From an uncultured Spartobacteria bacterium (GTDB lineage: Bacteria; Verrucomicrobiota; Verrucomicrobiia; Chthoniobacterales; Chthoniobacteraceae), in NCBI GenBank assembly GCA_903919125.1, contig CAIXGS010000014.1, positions 1-64,000 of the forward strand: a stretch of 64,000 nucleotides of DNA, written 5' to 3'. Shown here piece by piece: positions 25,221 through 35,520 of the stretch (position 1 is its first letter; each line of letters begins with the position of its first letter). A program made the position numbers and the translations under genes. Under the pieces are notes generated by a model, which searched no databases, was not told the origin of the DNA, and saw only the letters and a program-made list of their open reading frames with translations.

Positions 25221-28200
25221 GTGAACGCCTCTGAAGTATTTATCAGGCGCCCAGTGGCCACCGTCCTGCTGATGGTCGGGATGCTGTTGCTTGGAATGCT
25301 TGGGTACGCGTTTCTGCCGGTATCCGCATTGCCCGCGATTGATTTTCCAACCTTGGAGATTCGAACCGCCTATCCGGGAGCCGCTCCGGAGGTGATGGCC
25401 TCCTCTGTAACCACTCCTTTGGAGCGACAGTTTGGGCAAATCAGCGGCTTGCAGTCGATGACTTCAGTGAGTGCGTTTGGCTACTCTACGATCACGCTTC
25501 AGTTTGGATTGGACCGCGATATCGATGCCGCTTCACAGGACGTCCAAGCCGCGATAAACGTCGCGGGCGGCGTTCTCCCGCGCAACCTTCCCGCCCCGCC
25601 CGTATTCAGCAAGGTCAACCCAGCGGATCCTCCGATTCTCACGCTGGTGGTGTCTTCGGAGGTTCTTCCCTTGGAGCAGGTCAACGACTTCGCTGACACT
25701 GTTCTCGCTCAGAAGCTCAGTCAGGTGAGCGGTGTGGGGTTGGTGACGATTCAAGGTAGCCAAAAGCCTGCGGTGCGCATTCGGCTTAACCCAGCGGCCC
25801 TGGCAAGTGCCGGTCTCAGTCTTGAGGATGTGCGCAACGCAATTCTTTCCTCCAACGTCAACACTCCAAAGGGTGGTTTTGACGGGAAGCGCCAGTCGCT
25901 CGCAATCCAAACCAACGACCAAATTTCGAATGCCGCCGGCTTCCGTCCCATGGTCATCGCCTATCGTAACGGCGCCCCGATTCACATAAGCGACGTCGGG
26001 GACGTGATCGATCACGTGGAAAACAACCGGCAAGGTGCTTGGGTAGGTGCCAAGCCCTCTGTAGTCGTCGATATTTTGCGCCAACCCGGTGCGAACATCA
26101 TCGCCACGGCGGATCGCATTAAAGCGCTCCTCCCTCAGTTGCGCAGCAGTATGCCGCCCTCGGTGCGGGTGGCAGTTCTCAACGACCGCACTGAAACCAT
26201 CCGCGCCTCGGTGCGCGACGTGCAATTCACCTTGGTGCTGGCCTCGGTGCTTGTGGTGGTGGTCATCTTCCTATTCCTGCGCAAGTTCTGGGCGACAGTG
26301 ATTCCTGGAGTCGCGCTGCCTCTAGCCGTGGTGGGGACTTTCGGGATCATGGCGCTTTCCGGCTTTAGTTTGAACAACCTTTCCCTCATGGCGCTGACCA
26401 TCTCCACGGGGTTTGTGGTGGATGATGCAATCGTCATGATCGAGAATATTGTGCGTTACCTAGAGGCAGGGGAATCCCCGTTGGAAGCAGCGCTCAAAGG
26501 GTCCAGGCAAATAGGTTTTACCGTGATTTCGCTGAGCGTCTCGCTGGTGGCGGTCTTCATTCCGTTGCTTTTTATGAGCGGCATGGTGGGGCGTTTGTTC
26601 CGAGAGTTCGCTCTGACGCTCACCGCCGCAGTGGCCGTTTCCGCGGTGGTTTCCTTGACGCTAACCCCGATGATGTGCGCGCGTATGTTGCAGGCCGATC
26701 GACCGCAGGAGCACGGCTTTTGGTACCGGCTTACAGAGCGTTTTTTTGATGCAATTCTCGCCACGTACGAGGCTGGCTTGCGTTGGGTGCTGCGGCATCA
26801 GACCTTCACTTTGTGGGTAACGCTTGCGACCTTCGTTGCCACGATCTTCCTTTACCAAGCAATCCCAAAAGGGCTCCTCCCTCAACAAGACACCGGCCTG
26901 ATTCTCGGAATCACGGAGGCTTCTCCGACGATTTCCTTCAAGGAAATGGTGCATCAACAGGCGCGGGTGGTGGAATTACTGGAGCGGGATCCGGATGTAG
27001 CCAGTGTCGCTTCCCTGGTGGGTGGTGGTCAGGTGAACCCCGCCGGCAACACTGGCAGGCTCTACATAGCGCTCAAACCCAAGCCCCAGCGGCGTGCGAG
27101 TGTGAGCGAAGTGATGACGCGTTTGAGTGGGCTGACTGCCGACTTGCCCGGGATTAGTTTGCTCATGCAGGCGGTGCAGGATCTGCGTCTGGATAGTCGA
27201 GTCAGCCGCACGCAATATCAGTACAGTCTTCAGGCGGTCGACGATGAAGAGCTCGACCAATGGGCGAAGCTCTTGCAACAGGCGCTCCTGAGCCGCAGGG
27301 AGCTCGCGGACGTCTCTTCCGATCAGCAAACCGGTGGTATGCAGGTGCGCATCGACGTCGACCGAGAGAAAGCGCACCGGCTTAACGTACAGACGCAGGC
27401 TATCGACGACACCCTCTACGACGCCTTCGGGCAACGTCAGGTCTCCGTGATTTTCACCCAGCTCAACCAGTACCGCGTCGTGTTGGAAGTGGATCCCGCA
27501 TTTCAAAAAGACGCAGAGGCTTTGGAAAAGATTTTCGTGAAATCCAGTACGGGAAGTCTCGTGCCGCTAAACACTTTTGCCTCCTTAAAAATGGTGCCGG
27601 CTCCGCTTGCGTTGCAACATCAGGGCCAGTTCCCGTCCGTGACGATCTCTTTCAATTTGGCCCCAGGCTTTTCGCTGAGCGACGGAGTGCGCGCCATTGA
27701 AGCGGTGAAGCGCGAGATCGGACTACCGGATGCTATCGCCACGGAGTTCACGGGAAGTGCCGCCGAGTTTCGGGCCTCGCTCTCGAGTACTCCGTGGCTG
27801 TTGGCGGCCTCTGTGGTGGTGATTTATATCGTGCTTGGAGTTTTGTATGAGAGCTACATTCATCCAATTACAATTTTGTCCTCATTACCATCGGCGGGCG
27901 TCGGTGCGCTTTTGGCGTTATTTGCAGCCAGAATGGATTTGGATTTAATTGGGGTAATTGGAATTATTCTGCTGATTGGTATCGTTAAAAAGAATGCGAT
28001 TATGATGATTGATTTCGCTTTGGAGGCGGAGCGCGAGCTCGGGCTTTCTCCAGAGGAATCTATTTTCAAAGCATGTTTACTGCGTTTTCGCCCAATCCTA
28101 ATGACCAGCGCCGCGGCGTTGCTTGGAGCATTACCGTTATTGTTTGAAAACGGTACAGGGGCCGAACTTCGAAAGCCGTTGGGGGTTACGATTGTGGGAG

Positions 28201-28349
28201 GTTTGTTGGTGTCTCAATTCCTCACTCTTTATACGACCCCAGTTATTTATTTGTGGTTAAACCGGCTGTCCCGCCGTGGGGGCTCTAAATCCGTTGCAGC
28301 CGAGGGAATGACACCCGCCTCCTCAGCGCAAACGCTTCTCTCCTCGTGA
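25221..28349 (+). CDS. RND efflux permease (MdtB-like)
   Basis: This 1042-residue pump is of normal length for the hydrophobe/amphiphile exporter RND family. It has 12 predicted membrane helices with two large periplasmic loops. The proton-relay aspartates are in TM4 (FVVDDAIVMIEN) and the conserved GIVKKNAIMMIDFA segment lies near TM10-11. The GTG start follows the adaptor stop by two bases, and the stop overlaps the next GTG, so the three genes are translationally coupled. Two non-identical permeases with one adaptor is the MdtABC layout, in which a heterotrimer exports bile salts, novobiocin and similar compounds. Confidence 0.93.
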   Translation: MNASEVFIRRPVATVLLMVGMLLLGMLGYAFLPVSALPAIDFPTLEIRTAYPGAAPEVMASSVTTPLERQFGQISGLQSMTSVSAFGYSTITLQFGLDRDIDAASQDVQAAINVAGGVLPRNLPAPPVFSKVNPADPPILTLVVSSEVLPLEQVNDFADTVLAQKLSQVSGVGLVTIQGSQKPAVRIRLNPAALASAGLSLEDVRNAILSSNVNTPKGGFDGKRQSLAIQTNDQISNAAGFRPMVIAYRNGAPIHISDVGDVIDHVENNRQGAWVGAKPSVVVDILRQPGANIIATADRIKALLPQLRSSMPPSVRVAVLNDRTETIRASVRDVQFTLVLASVLVVVVIFLFLRKFWATVIPGVALPLAVVGTFGIMALSGFSLNNLSLMALTISTGFVVDDAIVMIENIVRYLEAGESPLEAALKGSRQIGFTVISLSVSLVAVFIPLLFMSGMVGRLFREFALTLTAAVAVSAVVSLTLTPMMCARMLQADRPQEHGFWYRLTERFFDAILATYEAGLRWVLRHQTFTLWVTLATFVATIFLYQAIPKGLLPQQDTGLILGITEASPTISFKEMVHQQARVVELLERDPDVASVASLVGGGQVNPAGNTGRLYIALKPKPQRRASVSEVMTRLSGLTADLPGISLLMQAVQDLRLDSRVSRTQYQYSLQAVDDEELDQWAKLLQQALLSRRELADVSSDQQTGGMQVRIDVDREKAHRLNVQTQAIDDTLYDAFGQRQVSVIFTQLNQYRVVLEVDPAFQKDAEALEKIFVKSSTGSLVPLNTFASLKMVPAPLALQHQGQFPSVTISFNLAPGFSLSDGVRAIEAVKREIGLPDAIATEFTGSAAEFRASLSSTPWLLAASVVVIYIVLGVLYESYIHPITILSSLPSAGVGALLALFAARMDLDLIGVIGIILLIGIVKKNAIMMIDFALEAERELGLSPEESIFKACLLRFRPILMTSAAALLGALPLLFENGTGAELRKPLGVTIVGGLLVSQFLTLYTTPVIYLWLNRLSRRGGSKSVAAEGMTPASSAQTLLSS

Positions 28350-31300
28350 ACCTGTCCGAGCCGTTTATCCGGCGCCCCGTGGGGACGTCTCTGCTGGCGG
28401 TCGGCCTTTTTTTGCTGGGAACGGTGGCCTACCATCTTCTGCCGGTAGCACCTTTGCCGAGGGTGGAGTTCCCCGTCGTGCAGGTGAGCGCGGTGTTGCC
28501 TGGAGGTGATCCCGCGACTATGGCCGCGACAGTGGCTGCGCCGTTGGAGCGGCAACTGGGCCAAATTCCCGGCGTTTCAGAGATGACCTCCGTTAGTACC
28601 GCTGGGGCTGTCAGCGTCTCAGTACAGTTCGAATTGAGTCGCAAAATCGCTGGGGCCCTCAAGGACGTCCGCGCCGCTGTGAGCGCTGCAAGGGCCGATC
28701 TGCCCGGCAATCTGCCTTATCCACCGACGTCGCGCACCGTAAATCCGGCGGATGCGCCGATTCTGATTCTGTCGCTGACCTCGGACTTGTTGCCCTTGAC
28801 CAAGCTGTTCGAGTATGGGGATTCGCTAGTAGGACAGCGGTTGAGTCAGGTGAGTGGAGTGAGCCAGACGAATGTGAGCGGTTCCTCCAAGCCTGCGGTG
28901 CGCATCCGTATCCGTCCGGAAGCCTTGGCGATGAGCGGGCTTGGAATGGAGGATGTGCGCGCCGCGATTTCGCAGTCCACCGCTCGTTTGCCCAAGGGAA
29001 GCCTTGAGGGCGATCTTCTCACGTATTCGCTGGAAAGCGGCGATCAACTCAGCGCCGCCGTGGATTATGGCTCCATCATTGTGGCGCAGCGTGAGGGCGT
29101 GCCGATTCCGCTGCGTAACCTTGGCGACGTTTTAGAGAGCGTTGAAAACACGAAGGTTGCCGGTTGGGCGGGGGGCACGCGGGCGATTCTTATTTCGGTT
29201 TACAAACAGGCGGATGCCAATGTCATCGAGACGGTGGACGGCGTTAAAATGCTGTTACCGCAACTGCAAGGTTGGCTCCCGCCGACGGTCAAATTGCAAA
29301 TTCTGAGTGATCGCACGCAGACGATCCGTGCAGCAGTGGAGGAGGTACAATTCTCCATGCTAATCAGCGTTCTCCTTGTCACTCTGGTGATCTTTTTGTT
29401 TTTGCGCCGCCTGCGTCCCACGCTGATCGCCTCCATCACGGTGCCCCTGTCCCTCGCTGGCACTTTTGGCGGAATGTACCTGCTAGGTTACAGCTTGGAC
29501 AATCTGTCTCTGATGGCGCTGACCATCTCTGTCGGCTTTGTGGTCGATGATGCCATTGTGGTTATCGAAAATATTTACCGCTACTTGGAGGCTGGTGAAG
29601 CGCCTCTGCAAGCCGCATTGAAGGGGGCTCGCCAAATCGGATTTACAGTGGTTTCCATCACGATTTCTTTGATCGCGGTGTTCATTCCTCTGCTCTTTTT
29701 AGGTGGATTGATTGGGCGCTTGTTTCACGAGTTCGCCGTGACATTAAGTATGGCCGTGCTGGTTTCCGCGATTATATCGCTCACTTTGACGCCCTGCTTG
29801 TGCGCGAAGATGCTCGGAGCGCACGCACCGCAGTCCACAGCAAATCGTCTGCAACAGGCGATCGAACGCATCCTTGATGGCGCCGTCTCTTTGTACGGTC
29901 GCTCGCTACGCTGGGTGTTGCGCCATTCGTTACTCATGCTTTTTGTGACCGCCGCTACTATCTTTTCCACGGTCTGGATGTACGGTCGGGTGCCCAAGGG
30001 CTTTTTCCCACAGCAGGATACCGGCATGCTTTCGGGTGTCGTCGAGGGGGCTCAGGATATTTCCTTCGAGGCCATGGCGCGAATTCAAGAAAAGGCGACG
30101 CTCCTCGTCATGGAAGACCCCGCAGTGGACGCCGTCAGCAGCTTTTTAGGCAGTTCGACCATGGGAAGCGCCGGTAACACGGGAAGGCTTTTTGTCGCGT
30201 TGAAACCTTTGGATCAAGGACGCGACGGCGCCGAGGTCGTCATTGCGCGCCTTAGGAAAAAGACCGGCCAAATCAGCGGCGCCCGAGTGTTCATGCAGGC
30301 GATGCAGGACGTCAGGGTTTCGGGCCGCAGTTCAAAAGCGCAGTACCAGTACTCTCTGAGATCCTCAGACCTTGAAGAGCTGAATGCCGCCGCGCCCAAG
30401 GTACTTGCCGCATTGCGTCAACTGCCAGAATTGCGCGATGTCACCAGCGATCAGCAAACCGGCGGACTGCGTGTCTCTGTAAAGGTAGATCGCGCGGCGG
30501 CTGCCCGGGTGGGAGTCAGTATCGCTGAGGTGGATTCAGCGCTATACGACGCCTTCGGACAGCGTCAAATAGCGACCATCTATAACCGTTATAATCAAAA
30601 CAAAGTCGTTTTAGAGTCGGAGGTGGAGGCGCTACAGGATCCTGCGAGCCTCCAAAAAGTGTATGTTCGTTCCCAGAGTGGAAGGCTTATCCAACTTGCG
30701 AGTATTGCGACGTTTGAATTGGGTAGAGCTCAGCTTTCGGTCAACCATCAGGGGCAGTTTCCAGCCGTCACCGTTTCCTTTAATCTCGCACAGGGCGCCT
30801 CATTGGGAGATGCTACGCAGAAGGTCGCGGCGGCTGTGGAGGCGATTGGGTTGCCGGAAGCCGTTCAGGGCAGCTTCCAAGGTACCGCTCAAATGTTCCA
30901 AGCGTCGCTTTCGACTTTGCCGACTCTTACTTTATGGGCGCTGCTCGCCGTCTACCTTGTCCTCGGGATTTTGTATGAGAGCCTGATTCATCCGTTGACC
31001 ATTTTATCCACTTTGCCCTCCGCTGGGCTGGGCGCACTTCTGGCTTTGTCTGCGTGCGGGCAGGATCTTTCGCTAGTCTCTTTCATCGGCATTATTCTGT
31101 TGATGGGTATCGTCAAAAAGAACGGCATCCTGATGGTCGATTTTGCTTTGGAGGCGGTTCGGGAGCGGGGGATACCGCCGGAAGAAGCGATTTATGAGGC
31201 GTGCGTTTCACGTTTCAGGCCGATCACCATGACCACGCTGGCCGCGCTGTTTGGGAGCCTGCCGCTTGCCTTGGCCGGCGGCGTCGGGTCCGAATTGCGA

Positions 31301-31465
31301 CGCCCTCTTGGGATCGCGCTCGTGGGTGGTTTGGCGCTTTCCCAAGTCGTGACCTTGTACACGACCCCCGTGGTGTATCTCGCTTTCGAATGGCTGCGTC
31401 GCTTTGGGCAACGCCTCCGCTTGTTACTGGTTAGCCGTCATCCCAATTTGCCCGAGCCACTCTAA
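28346..31465 (+). CDS. RND efflux permease (MdtC-like)
   Basis: This second permease of 1039 residues is clearly homologous to the preceding one throughout (TM4 FVVDDAIVVIENIYRYLEAG; GIVKKNGILMVDFALEA). Its GTG overlaps the upstream stop by four bases. The last residues, beyond the final helix, form a short basic tail. In MdtBC pumps the two permeases are not equivalent, one mainly moving protons and one binding substrate; which role this copy has cannot be told. The operon appears to end here. Confidence 0.93.
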   Translation: MNLSEPFIRRPVGTSLLAVGLFLLGTVAYHLLPVAPLPRVEFPVVQVSAVLPGGDPATMAATVAAPLERQLGQIPGVSEMTSVSTAGAVSVSVQFELSRKIAGALKDVRAAVSAARADLPGNLPYPPTSRTVNPADAPILILSLTSDLLPLTKLFEYGDSLVGQRLSQVSGVSQTNVSGSSKPAVRIRIRPEALAMSGLGMEDVRAAISQSTARLPKGSLEGDLLTYSLESGDQLSAAVDYGSIIVAQREGVPIPLRNLGDVLESVENTKVAGWAGGTRAILISVYKQADANVIETVDGVKMLLPQLQGWLPPTVKLQILSDRTQTIRAAVEEVQFSMLISVLLVTLVIFLFLRRLRPTLIASITVPLSLAGTFGGMYLLGYSLDNLSLMALTISVGFVVDDAIVVIENIYRYLEAGEAPLQAALKGARQIGFTVVSITISLIAVFIPLLFLGGLIGRLFHEFAVTLSMAVLVSAIISLTLTPCLCAKMLGAHAPQSTANRLQQAIERILDGAVSLYGRSLRWVLRHSLLMLFVTAATIFSTVWMYGRVPKGFFPQQDTGMLSGVVEGAQDISFEAMARIQEKATLLVMEDPAVDAVSSFLGSSTMGSAGNTGRLFVALKPLDQGRDGAEVVIARLRKKTGQISGARVFMQAMQDVRVSGRSSKAQYQYSLRSSDLEELNAAAPKVLAALRQLPELRDVTSDQQTGGLRVSVKVDRAAAARVGVSIAEVDSALYDAFGQRQIATIYNRYNQNKVVLESEVEALQDPASLQKVYVRSQSGRLIQLASIATFELGRAQLSVNHQGQFPAVTVSFNLAQGASLGDATQKVAAAVEAIGLPEAVQGSFQGTAQMFQASLSTLPTLTLWALLAVYLVLGILYESLIHPLTILSTLPSAGLGALLALSACGQDLSLVSFIGIILLMGIVKKNGILMVDFALEAVRERGIPPEEAIYEACVSRFRPITMTTLAALFGSLPLALAGGVGSELRRPLGIALVGGLALSQVVTLYTTPVVYLAFEWLRRFGQRLRLLLVSRHPNLPEPL

Positions 31466-31477
31466 ATACGCGGTCTG

Positions 31478-31633
31478 CTAGTGGTCCCACATCGGCCCTT
31501 TTTCGCCGTTAAGCCCGTGGCCGCCGCCGGGCCAACTCTGGGAGCTTTGAGGCACTTTAGCTGCCTGAAGCGCGGTATAAAAGTGCGCGCTATTCGTCAG
31601 CGGCACCGCTTTGTCGTCTGCTAAGCGACGGCG
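31478..31633 (-). pseudogene. C-terminal fragment of an alpha/beta hydrolase
   Basis: The reverse strand encodes ADDKAVPLTNSAHFYTALQ and later GGGHGLNGEKGPMWDH, then a stop. This is the typical end of dienelactone-hydrolase or esterase-like proteins: the catalytic-acid region, then GGHG with the catalytic histidine. An in-frame stop lies immediately upstream and no nucleophile domain is present, so it is a decayed remnant. Confidence 0.6.
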
Positions 31634-31690
31634 TCATGTCAAAAGGTGACTCCCCGACGTTCGCCGAGTGGTGTACTGCCCCTGATGCGA

Positions 31691-33304
31691 TTAGTGCGAA
31701 CTGGCTGTCTCGGCCCCTAACCCCGTCTGCGCGCGGACCTGAAGCTCTTCAAACTTGGCTTCTGCCTCCGGTTCAGGACGCAATAGCGAGCCCAGAATAG
31801 CCGCCAGAAATCCAATCGGAATGCTCAGGATTCCAGGGTTGGTAAGCGGAAAGATGGCGTTCATCTGAATCAGATGCCGTTTTGCTCCCACAACTTCTGG
31901 TGGATCTATTCCCATAAGGCTGGGACTGATTAAGATGAGAACGATGCTCGCCAGCAAGCCAACCGCCAGACCAGCCACAGCACCCGTCGTGCTGAAGCGC
32001 TTCCAGAAAATCGACAGCACGATCACCGGCAGATTCGCGCTAGCCGCCACGGCAAAGGCCAGCCCGACCAAGAACGCGACATTCACCGTTTGCAACTGAA
32101 TGGCTAGGAATATCGACACCCCGCCCACCACAAACGCTGTAATCCGCGCCACCAGCACTTCGCTGTCGGGATTCGTCTCTTTGCCGTGATGGAGGACGTT
32201 GGAGTAAAAATCGTGCGCAAAAGACGCGCTCGCGCTGATGGTCAGCCCCGCCACCACCGCCAAAATCGTCGCAAACGCTACCGCGCTAATGAATGCGAAA
32301 AATAAGGGTCCCCCCAAGGTTTCAGCCAGTTGTGGCGCCGCCATGTTGTCCGTCACGATGTGATCCGGCCTGATGATGGTTGCGGCACCGAAGCCAAGGA
32401 AGGTCGTCAAAATGTAAAAGCTTCCAATAATGACCATCGCCCAAACGACTGAAACCCGAGCCGTCTTCGCGTCTGGCACCGTGTAAAACCGAACTAAAAT
32501 ATGGGGTAAGCCGGCAGTCCCGAAGAGGAGCGCGATTCCCAAAGACACCAAGTCCCATTTGCCTATACCTGCCGTGGCGGCGTCACCAAACTTCATCCCG
32601 GGATCGAGAAAGTTTCGGGTCACCTCAAGCTTTGTTTTTGAGTCCAAGTAAGTGATGTGAGATGCCGCATCAAAAAACCGCTCAAAGCTGAATCCGTAGT
32701 GTTTCATCACCAAAGCGCTCAGAAAGATGGTTCCCGTCATCAATAAAATCGCTTTGATGATTTGCACCCAAGTGGTCGCCAGCATTCCGCCGAACACCAC
32801 GTACACCACCATCATGACGCCTACCCCGATAATCGCGGTGTTGGTCGTGATCCATGGAATGTCTTTCAAAAGCAATTTAACCAACGCCCCCGCGCCGATC
32901 ATTTGCGCCACCATATAAAACGTCGAAACCGTAATGGTGCTTAGCGAAGCCATAGCGCGTACGGGGCGAGGGCTGAGTCGGTAGGCCAGCAAGTCGGCCA
33001 TCGTGTATTTCCCTGCGTTGCGAAGCGGTTCAGCGACAACCAACAAGACGGTGAGGTAGGCGACCAGCCAGCCGACCGAGTACATGAAGCCGTCGAATCC
33101 GTAGAGGGCGATCATCCCCGAAATGCCGAGGAAGCTTGCCGCGCTCATGTAATCACCGGCGACGGCCAGTCCGTTTTGCCAGCCCGTAATACTACGGCCT
33201 GCGGCGAAATAGGCGCTGGCCCCAGTATTGCGTTTGGCGGCCCAAACAGTGATGCCCAGCGTTGCAACGACGAAGGCGAGAAACATCCAAATGGCAGGAG
33301 TCAT
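31691..33304 (-). CDS. actP: Cation/acetate symporter
   Basis: This 537-residue sodium:solute symporter is of the ActP type, with 13-14 membrane helices. Diagnostic segments are the N-terminal FAAGRSITGWQNGLAVAGDYMSAASF (given here in part as GWQNGLAVAGDYMSAASFLG), RPVRAMASLSTI and GLPHILVRFYTVPDAKTAR. It takes up acetate or related short carboxylates. The partner DUF485 gene lies 70 bp upstream on the same strand, the standard yjcH-actP arrangement. The cytosolic C-terminus is short and charged. Confidence 0.92.
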   Translation of the reverse strand: MTPAIWMFLAFVVATLGITVWAAKRNTGASAYFAAGRSITGWQNGLAVAGDYMSAASFLGISGMIALYGFDGFMYSVGWLVAYLTVLLVVAEPLRNAGKYTMADLLAYRLSPRPVRAMASLSTITVSTFYMVAQMIGAGALVKLLLKDIPWITTNTAIIGVGVMMVVYVVFGGMLATTWVQIIKAILLMTGTIFLSALVMKHYGFSFERFFDAASHITYLDSKTKLEVTRNFLDPGMKFGDAATAGIGKWDLVSLGIALLFGTAGLPHILVRFYTVPDAKTARVSVVWAMVIIGSFYILTTFLGFGAATIIRPDHIVTDNMAAPQLAETLGGPLFFAFISAVAFATILAVVAGLTISASASFAHDFYSNVLHHGKETNPDSEVLVARITAFVVGGVSIFLAIQLQTVNVAFLVGLAFAVAASANLPVIVLSIFWKRFSTTGAVAGLAVGLLASIVLILISPSLMGIDPPEVVGAKRHLIQMNAIFPLTNPGILSIPIGFLAAILGSLLRPEPEAEAKFEELQVRAQTGLGAETASSH

Positions 33305-33374
33305 AGGAGGGGAGGGGGTAAAGAAACGTTAGGAATAGATGAAAATGAGTGGCCGTTTTTGTATCAGTTGGCCG

Positions 33375-33710
33375 TTAGTGATGGGCGGAATCGGAGGACT
33401 CTTTTGCCAAAATTTGACGAGCTTGTTCGTCCCATTTCCCTGCCTTTTGCACGTAAACGTATGCGATCGCCCACGCCATAAAAAACTCAGATAGCGCGAA
33501 CAAATACGCCGCATTTATCGGGCCCAACACCGGCTTTTTCATCAGTTCCGGCCACCAACCCACGAGAATCGGAAGTGCAAAGTAATAGGCCACGAAGAAA
33601 AGGCTCGCAGGCAAAATAAACGCTCTTTTAGAGCGCAGTAACTCCTGATATTGAGGATGCTGTGCGATTCGTGACCAGGGCGTAGAAGCGGAGGTTTGAG
33701 TTTGGTTCAT
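33375..33710 (-). CDS. yjcH: DUF485 membrane protein (YjcH-like)
   Basis: This 111-residue protein has two membrane helices (residues about 34-55 and 75-95) and the DUF485 signature with YQELLRSKRAFILPASLFFV and an FMAWAIAYVYVQKAGKWD end. It normally accompanies ActP and is thought to assist it. The ATG at 33710 is preferred because the extra seven residues from 33731 are outside the domain. Confidence 0.88.
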   Translation of the reverse strand: MNQTQTSASTPWSRIAQHPQYQELLRSKRAFILPASLFFVAYYFALPILVGWWPELMKKPVLGPINAAYLFALSEFFMAWAIAYVYVQKAGKWDEQARQILAKESSDSAHH

Positions 33711-33938
33711 GGGGAAATGACGGACCTTCACGCATTACTAACGCACTATCCTGCTCAAGGGAAGTCGCGAGCGCCGCCAGTGCGATTTGTCACATTCGCG
33801 GAATTTGTTTCTGGGAAAAACAAACGGCACCTTCACTCAAGGTTAAGTCTATCAAACTTACGGATTCGTGGATTTACTTCACATCGTCTGTTAACCCTCA
33901 AAATCATCCCTGTATCAGGCCCTCTCTTTACTCCTAAG

Positions 33939-35249
33939 ATGAACTCTCCAATCTCCCGTCGGAATTTTCTGCAACAAAGCGCCCTTGCCGGAGGTGCCCT
34001 TGCGGCGTCTCTTTCTTCTGTGCGTAACGTCCATGCAGCGAGCGGTGGTGGACCGATTAAGCTGGCCTTGGTGGGCGGTGGCGGGCGTGGAACAGGAGCT
34101 GCAAATCAGGCGCTTAGCACTGGAAAGGATGTTCAGCTTGTGGCCATGGCCGAGCTCTTTCAGGAAAAAGTAGATGGAGCTCTTACGGCGCTCAAGGCCC
34201 AGCATCCTAATGCTGTGAACGTCCCGCCAGATCGCGTTTTCCTCGGGTTCGAGGGCTACAAGCAGGCTATCGCCGCCTGTGATGTCGTGATTTTAGCCTC
34301 TCCCTGCGTGTTCCGCCCGCCCATGTTTGAGGAAGCGGTGCGTCAGGGAAAACACGTTTTCATGGAGAAACCGGTCGCCATTGACGCGCCCGGGATTCGT
34401 CAGGTGCTTGCCGCCGCCGCAGAGGCTAAGCGCAAGAATTTAAAAGTGGGCGTCGGTTTGCAGCGCCGCCACAAATTAGGTTATCGCGAAGCAGTTCGGC
34501 GGATTCAAGACGGTGCCATCGGGCAGTTTACCTATGCGAGAACGTTTTGGAACATGGGCACGGCACGGGCGATGGTTCCCCGCAACCCAGCCTGGAATGA
34601 GTTGGAGTATCAGCTGCACAATCAGTTTTATTTTTCCTGGCAGTGCGGCGACATCCATCTGGACATGGGTCTACACAACATTGACGTGATTAATTGGATC
34701 AAGGATATGTATCCGGTTCGGGCCATGGGTGTTGCTGGCGCTGAGGTGCGCAGGGGAAAGGATTCAGGCAGCTTATTCGATCATTTTGCCATCGAATATG
34801 AGTACGCTGACGGCACCCGACTCTTCGCTCAAAACCGGCAGATCCCGGGCTGTTTTAACTACGTGGCTGAATGCGCCCATGGCACTCAGGGAGCCATTGA
34901 GATGATCAATGAGCGCAACATCTTCTCCATCACGGGTCCCAACGCGTGGAAGTACGAGCCAGAGAAGCCCGTGGTGAATCCGTATCAACTCGAACACGAC
35001 GACTTGTTTAATGCGATTGTCAACGATCAGCCTTACAACGAAGCCGAGCGGGGCGCGCTGAGTTGTATGACAGCGATTATGGGGCGCATGGCGGGCTATT
35101 CGGGCAAGAAAATCGAATGGGATGAGGCGCTCAATTCGACCAAGCTTTTCGTGAAGCCGATCACCTCGCTAAACGACGAGCCGCCGATCTCTCCAGATGC
35201 GGATGGGGCTTATCCGCTTCCTGTTCCGGGGCGTTACGAGGCGATTTAG
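33939..35249 (+). CDS. Tat-exported Gfo/Idh/MocA family oxidoreductase
   Basis: This 436-residue NAD(P)-dependent oxidoreductase carries a twin-arginine signal at its N-terminus (SRRNFLQQSALAGGALAASL, cut after about residue 30). The Rossmann start is LALVGGGGRGTGAANQAL, the nucleotide-binding/catalytic region has EKPVAID (EKP motif) and a later GDIHLDMGLHNIDVINW. Tat-exported members are abundant in Verrucomicrobia and Planctomycetes and probably act on sugars or their derivatives in the periplasm. The ATG at 33939 gives a proper Tat signal; upstream in-frame sequence does not look coding. Positions 33711-33938 hold no other gene. Confidence 0.9.
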   Translation: MNSPISRRNFLQQSALAGGALAASLSSVRNVHAASGGGPIKLALVGGGGRGTGAANQALSTGKDVQLVAMAELFQEKVDGALTALKAQHPNAVNVPPDRVFLGFEGYKQAIAACDVVILASPCVFRPPMFEEAVRQGKHVFMEKPVAIDAPGIRQVLAAAAEAKRKNLKVGVGLQRRHKLGYREAVRRIQDGAIGQFTYARTFWNMGTARAMVPRNPAWNELEYQLHNQFYFSWQCGDIHLDMGLHNIDVINWIKDMYPVRAMGVAGAEVRRGKDSGSLFDHFAIEYEYADGTRLFAQNRQIPGCFNYVAECAHGTQGAIEMINERNIFSITGPNAWKYEPEKPVVNPYQLEHDDLFNAIVNDQPYNEAERGALSCMTAIMGRMAGYSGKKIEWDEALNSTKLFVKPITSLNDEPPISPDADGAYPLPVPGRYEAI

Positions 35250-35407
35250 GGCGTCTCAAAGACTTTTGAAAGAGGCTTAAAGACGGTCGACGTCCGAGAC
35301 TTGGGTCTGTGCTGAGTAGTGTCGTATCGTCGGCTGCTTTTCTGTTTTTTTCACAGAATTGATTGCAACCCCCGCCGGAACGGGATATCAACATAGCCCT
35401 CGCAGTG

Positions 35408-35484
35408 GCACCCGTAGCTCAATTGGATAGAGCATCTGACTACGAATCAGAAGGTTTTAGGTTCAAGTCCTAACGGGTGCACCA
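35408..35484 (+). tRNA. tRNA-Arg (anticodon ACG)
   Basis: The cloverleaf is complete: acceptor GCACCCG/CGGGTGC, D-stem GCTC/GAGC, anticodon stem TCTGA/TCAGA with loop CTACGAA (anticodon ACG), T-arm CCTAA with TTCAAGT, and an encoded CCA end. The 3' part is the integration site of the element that follows, and remains intact. Confidence 0.97.
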
Positions 35485-35486
35485 CT
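35435..35486. other. attL, 52-bp core repeat
   Basis: This is identical to 57735-57786 and covers the anticodon stem to the CCA end of the tRNA-Arg gene. Recombination leaves this tRNA copy intact. Confidence 0.92.
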
Positions 35487-35520
35487 TAGCGAGAAGGGGT
35501 TATGGCAACTCAAGAGTTCC

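Noticed and set aside
25533-27506. Several reverse frames across the RND permease genes
   Set aside because: They are shadows of the permease reading frames.
35408-35484. Second functional tRNA at 57735
   Set aside because: The right copy lacks the 5' acceptor strand and D-arm, so it is only the attachment repeat.
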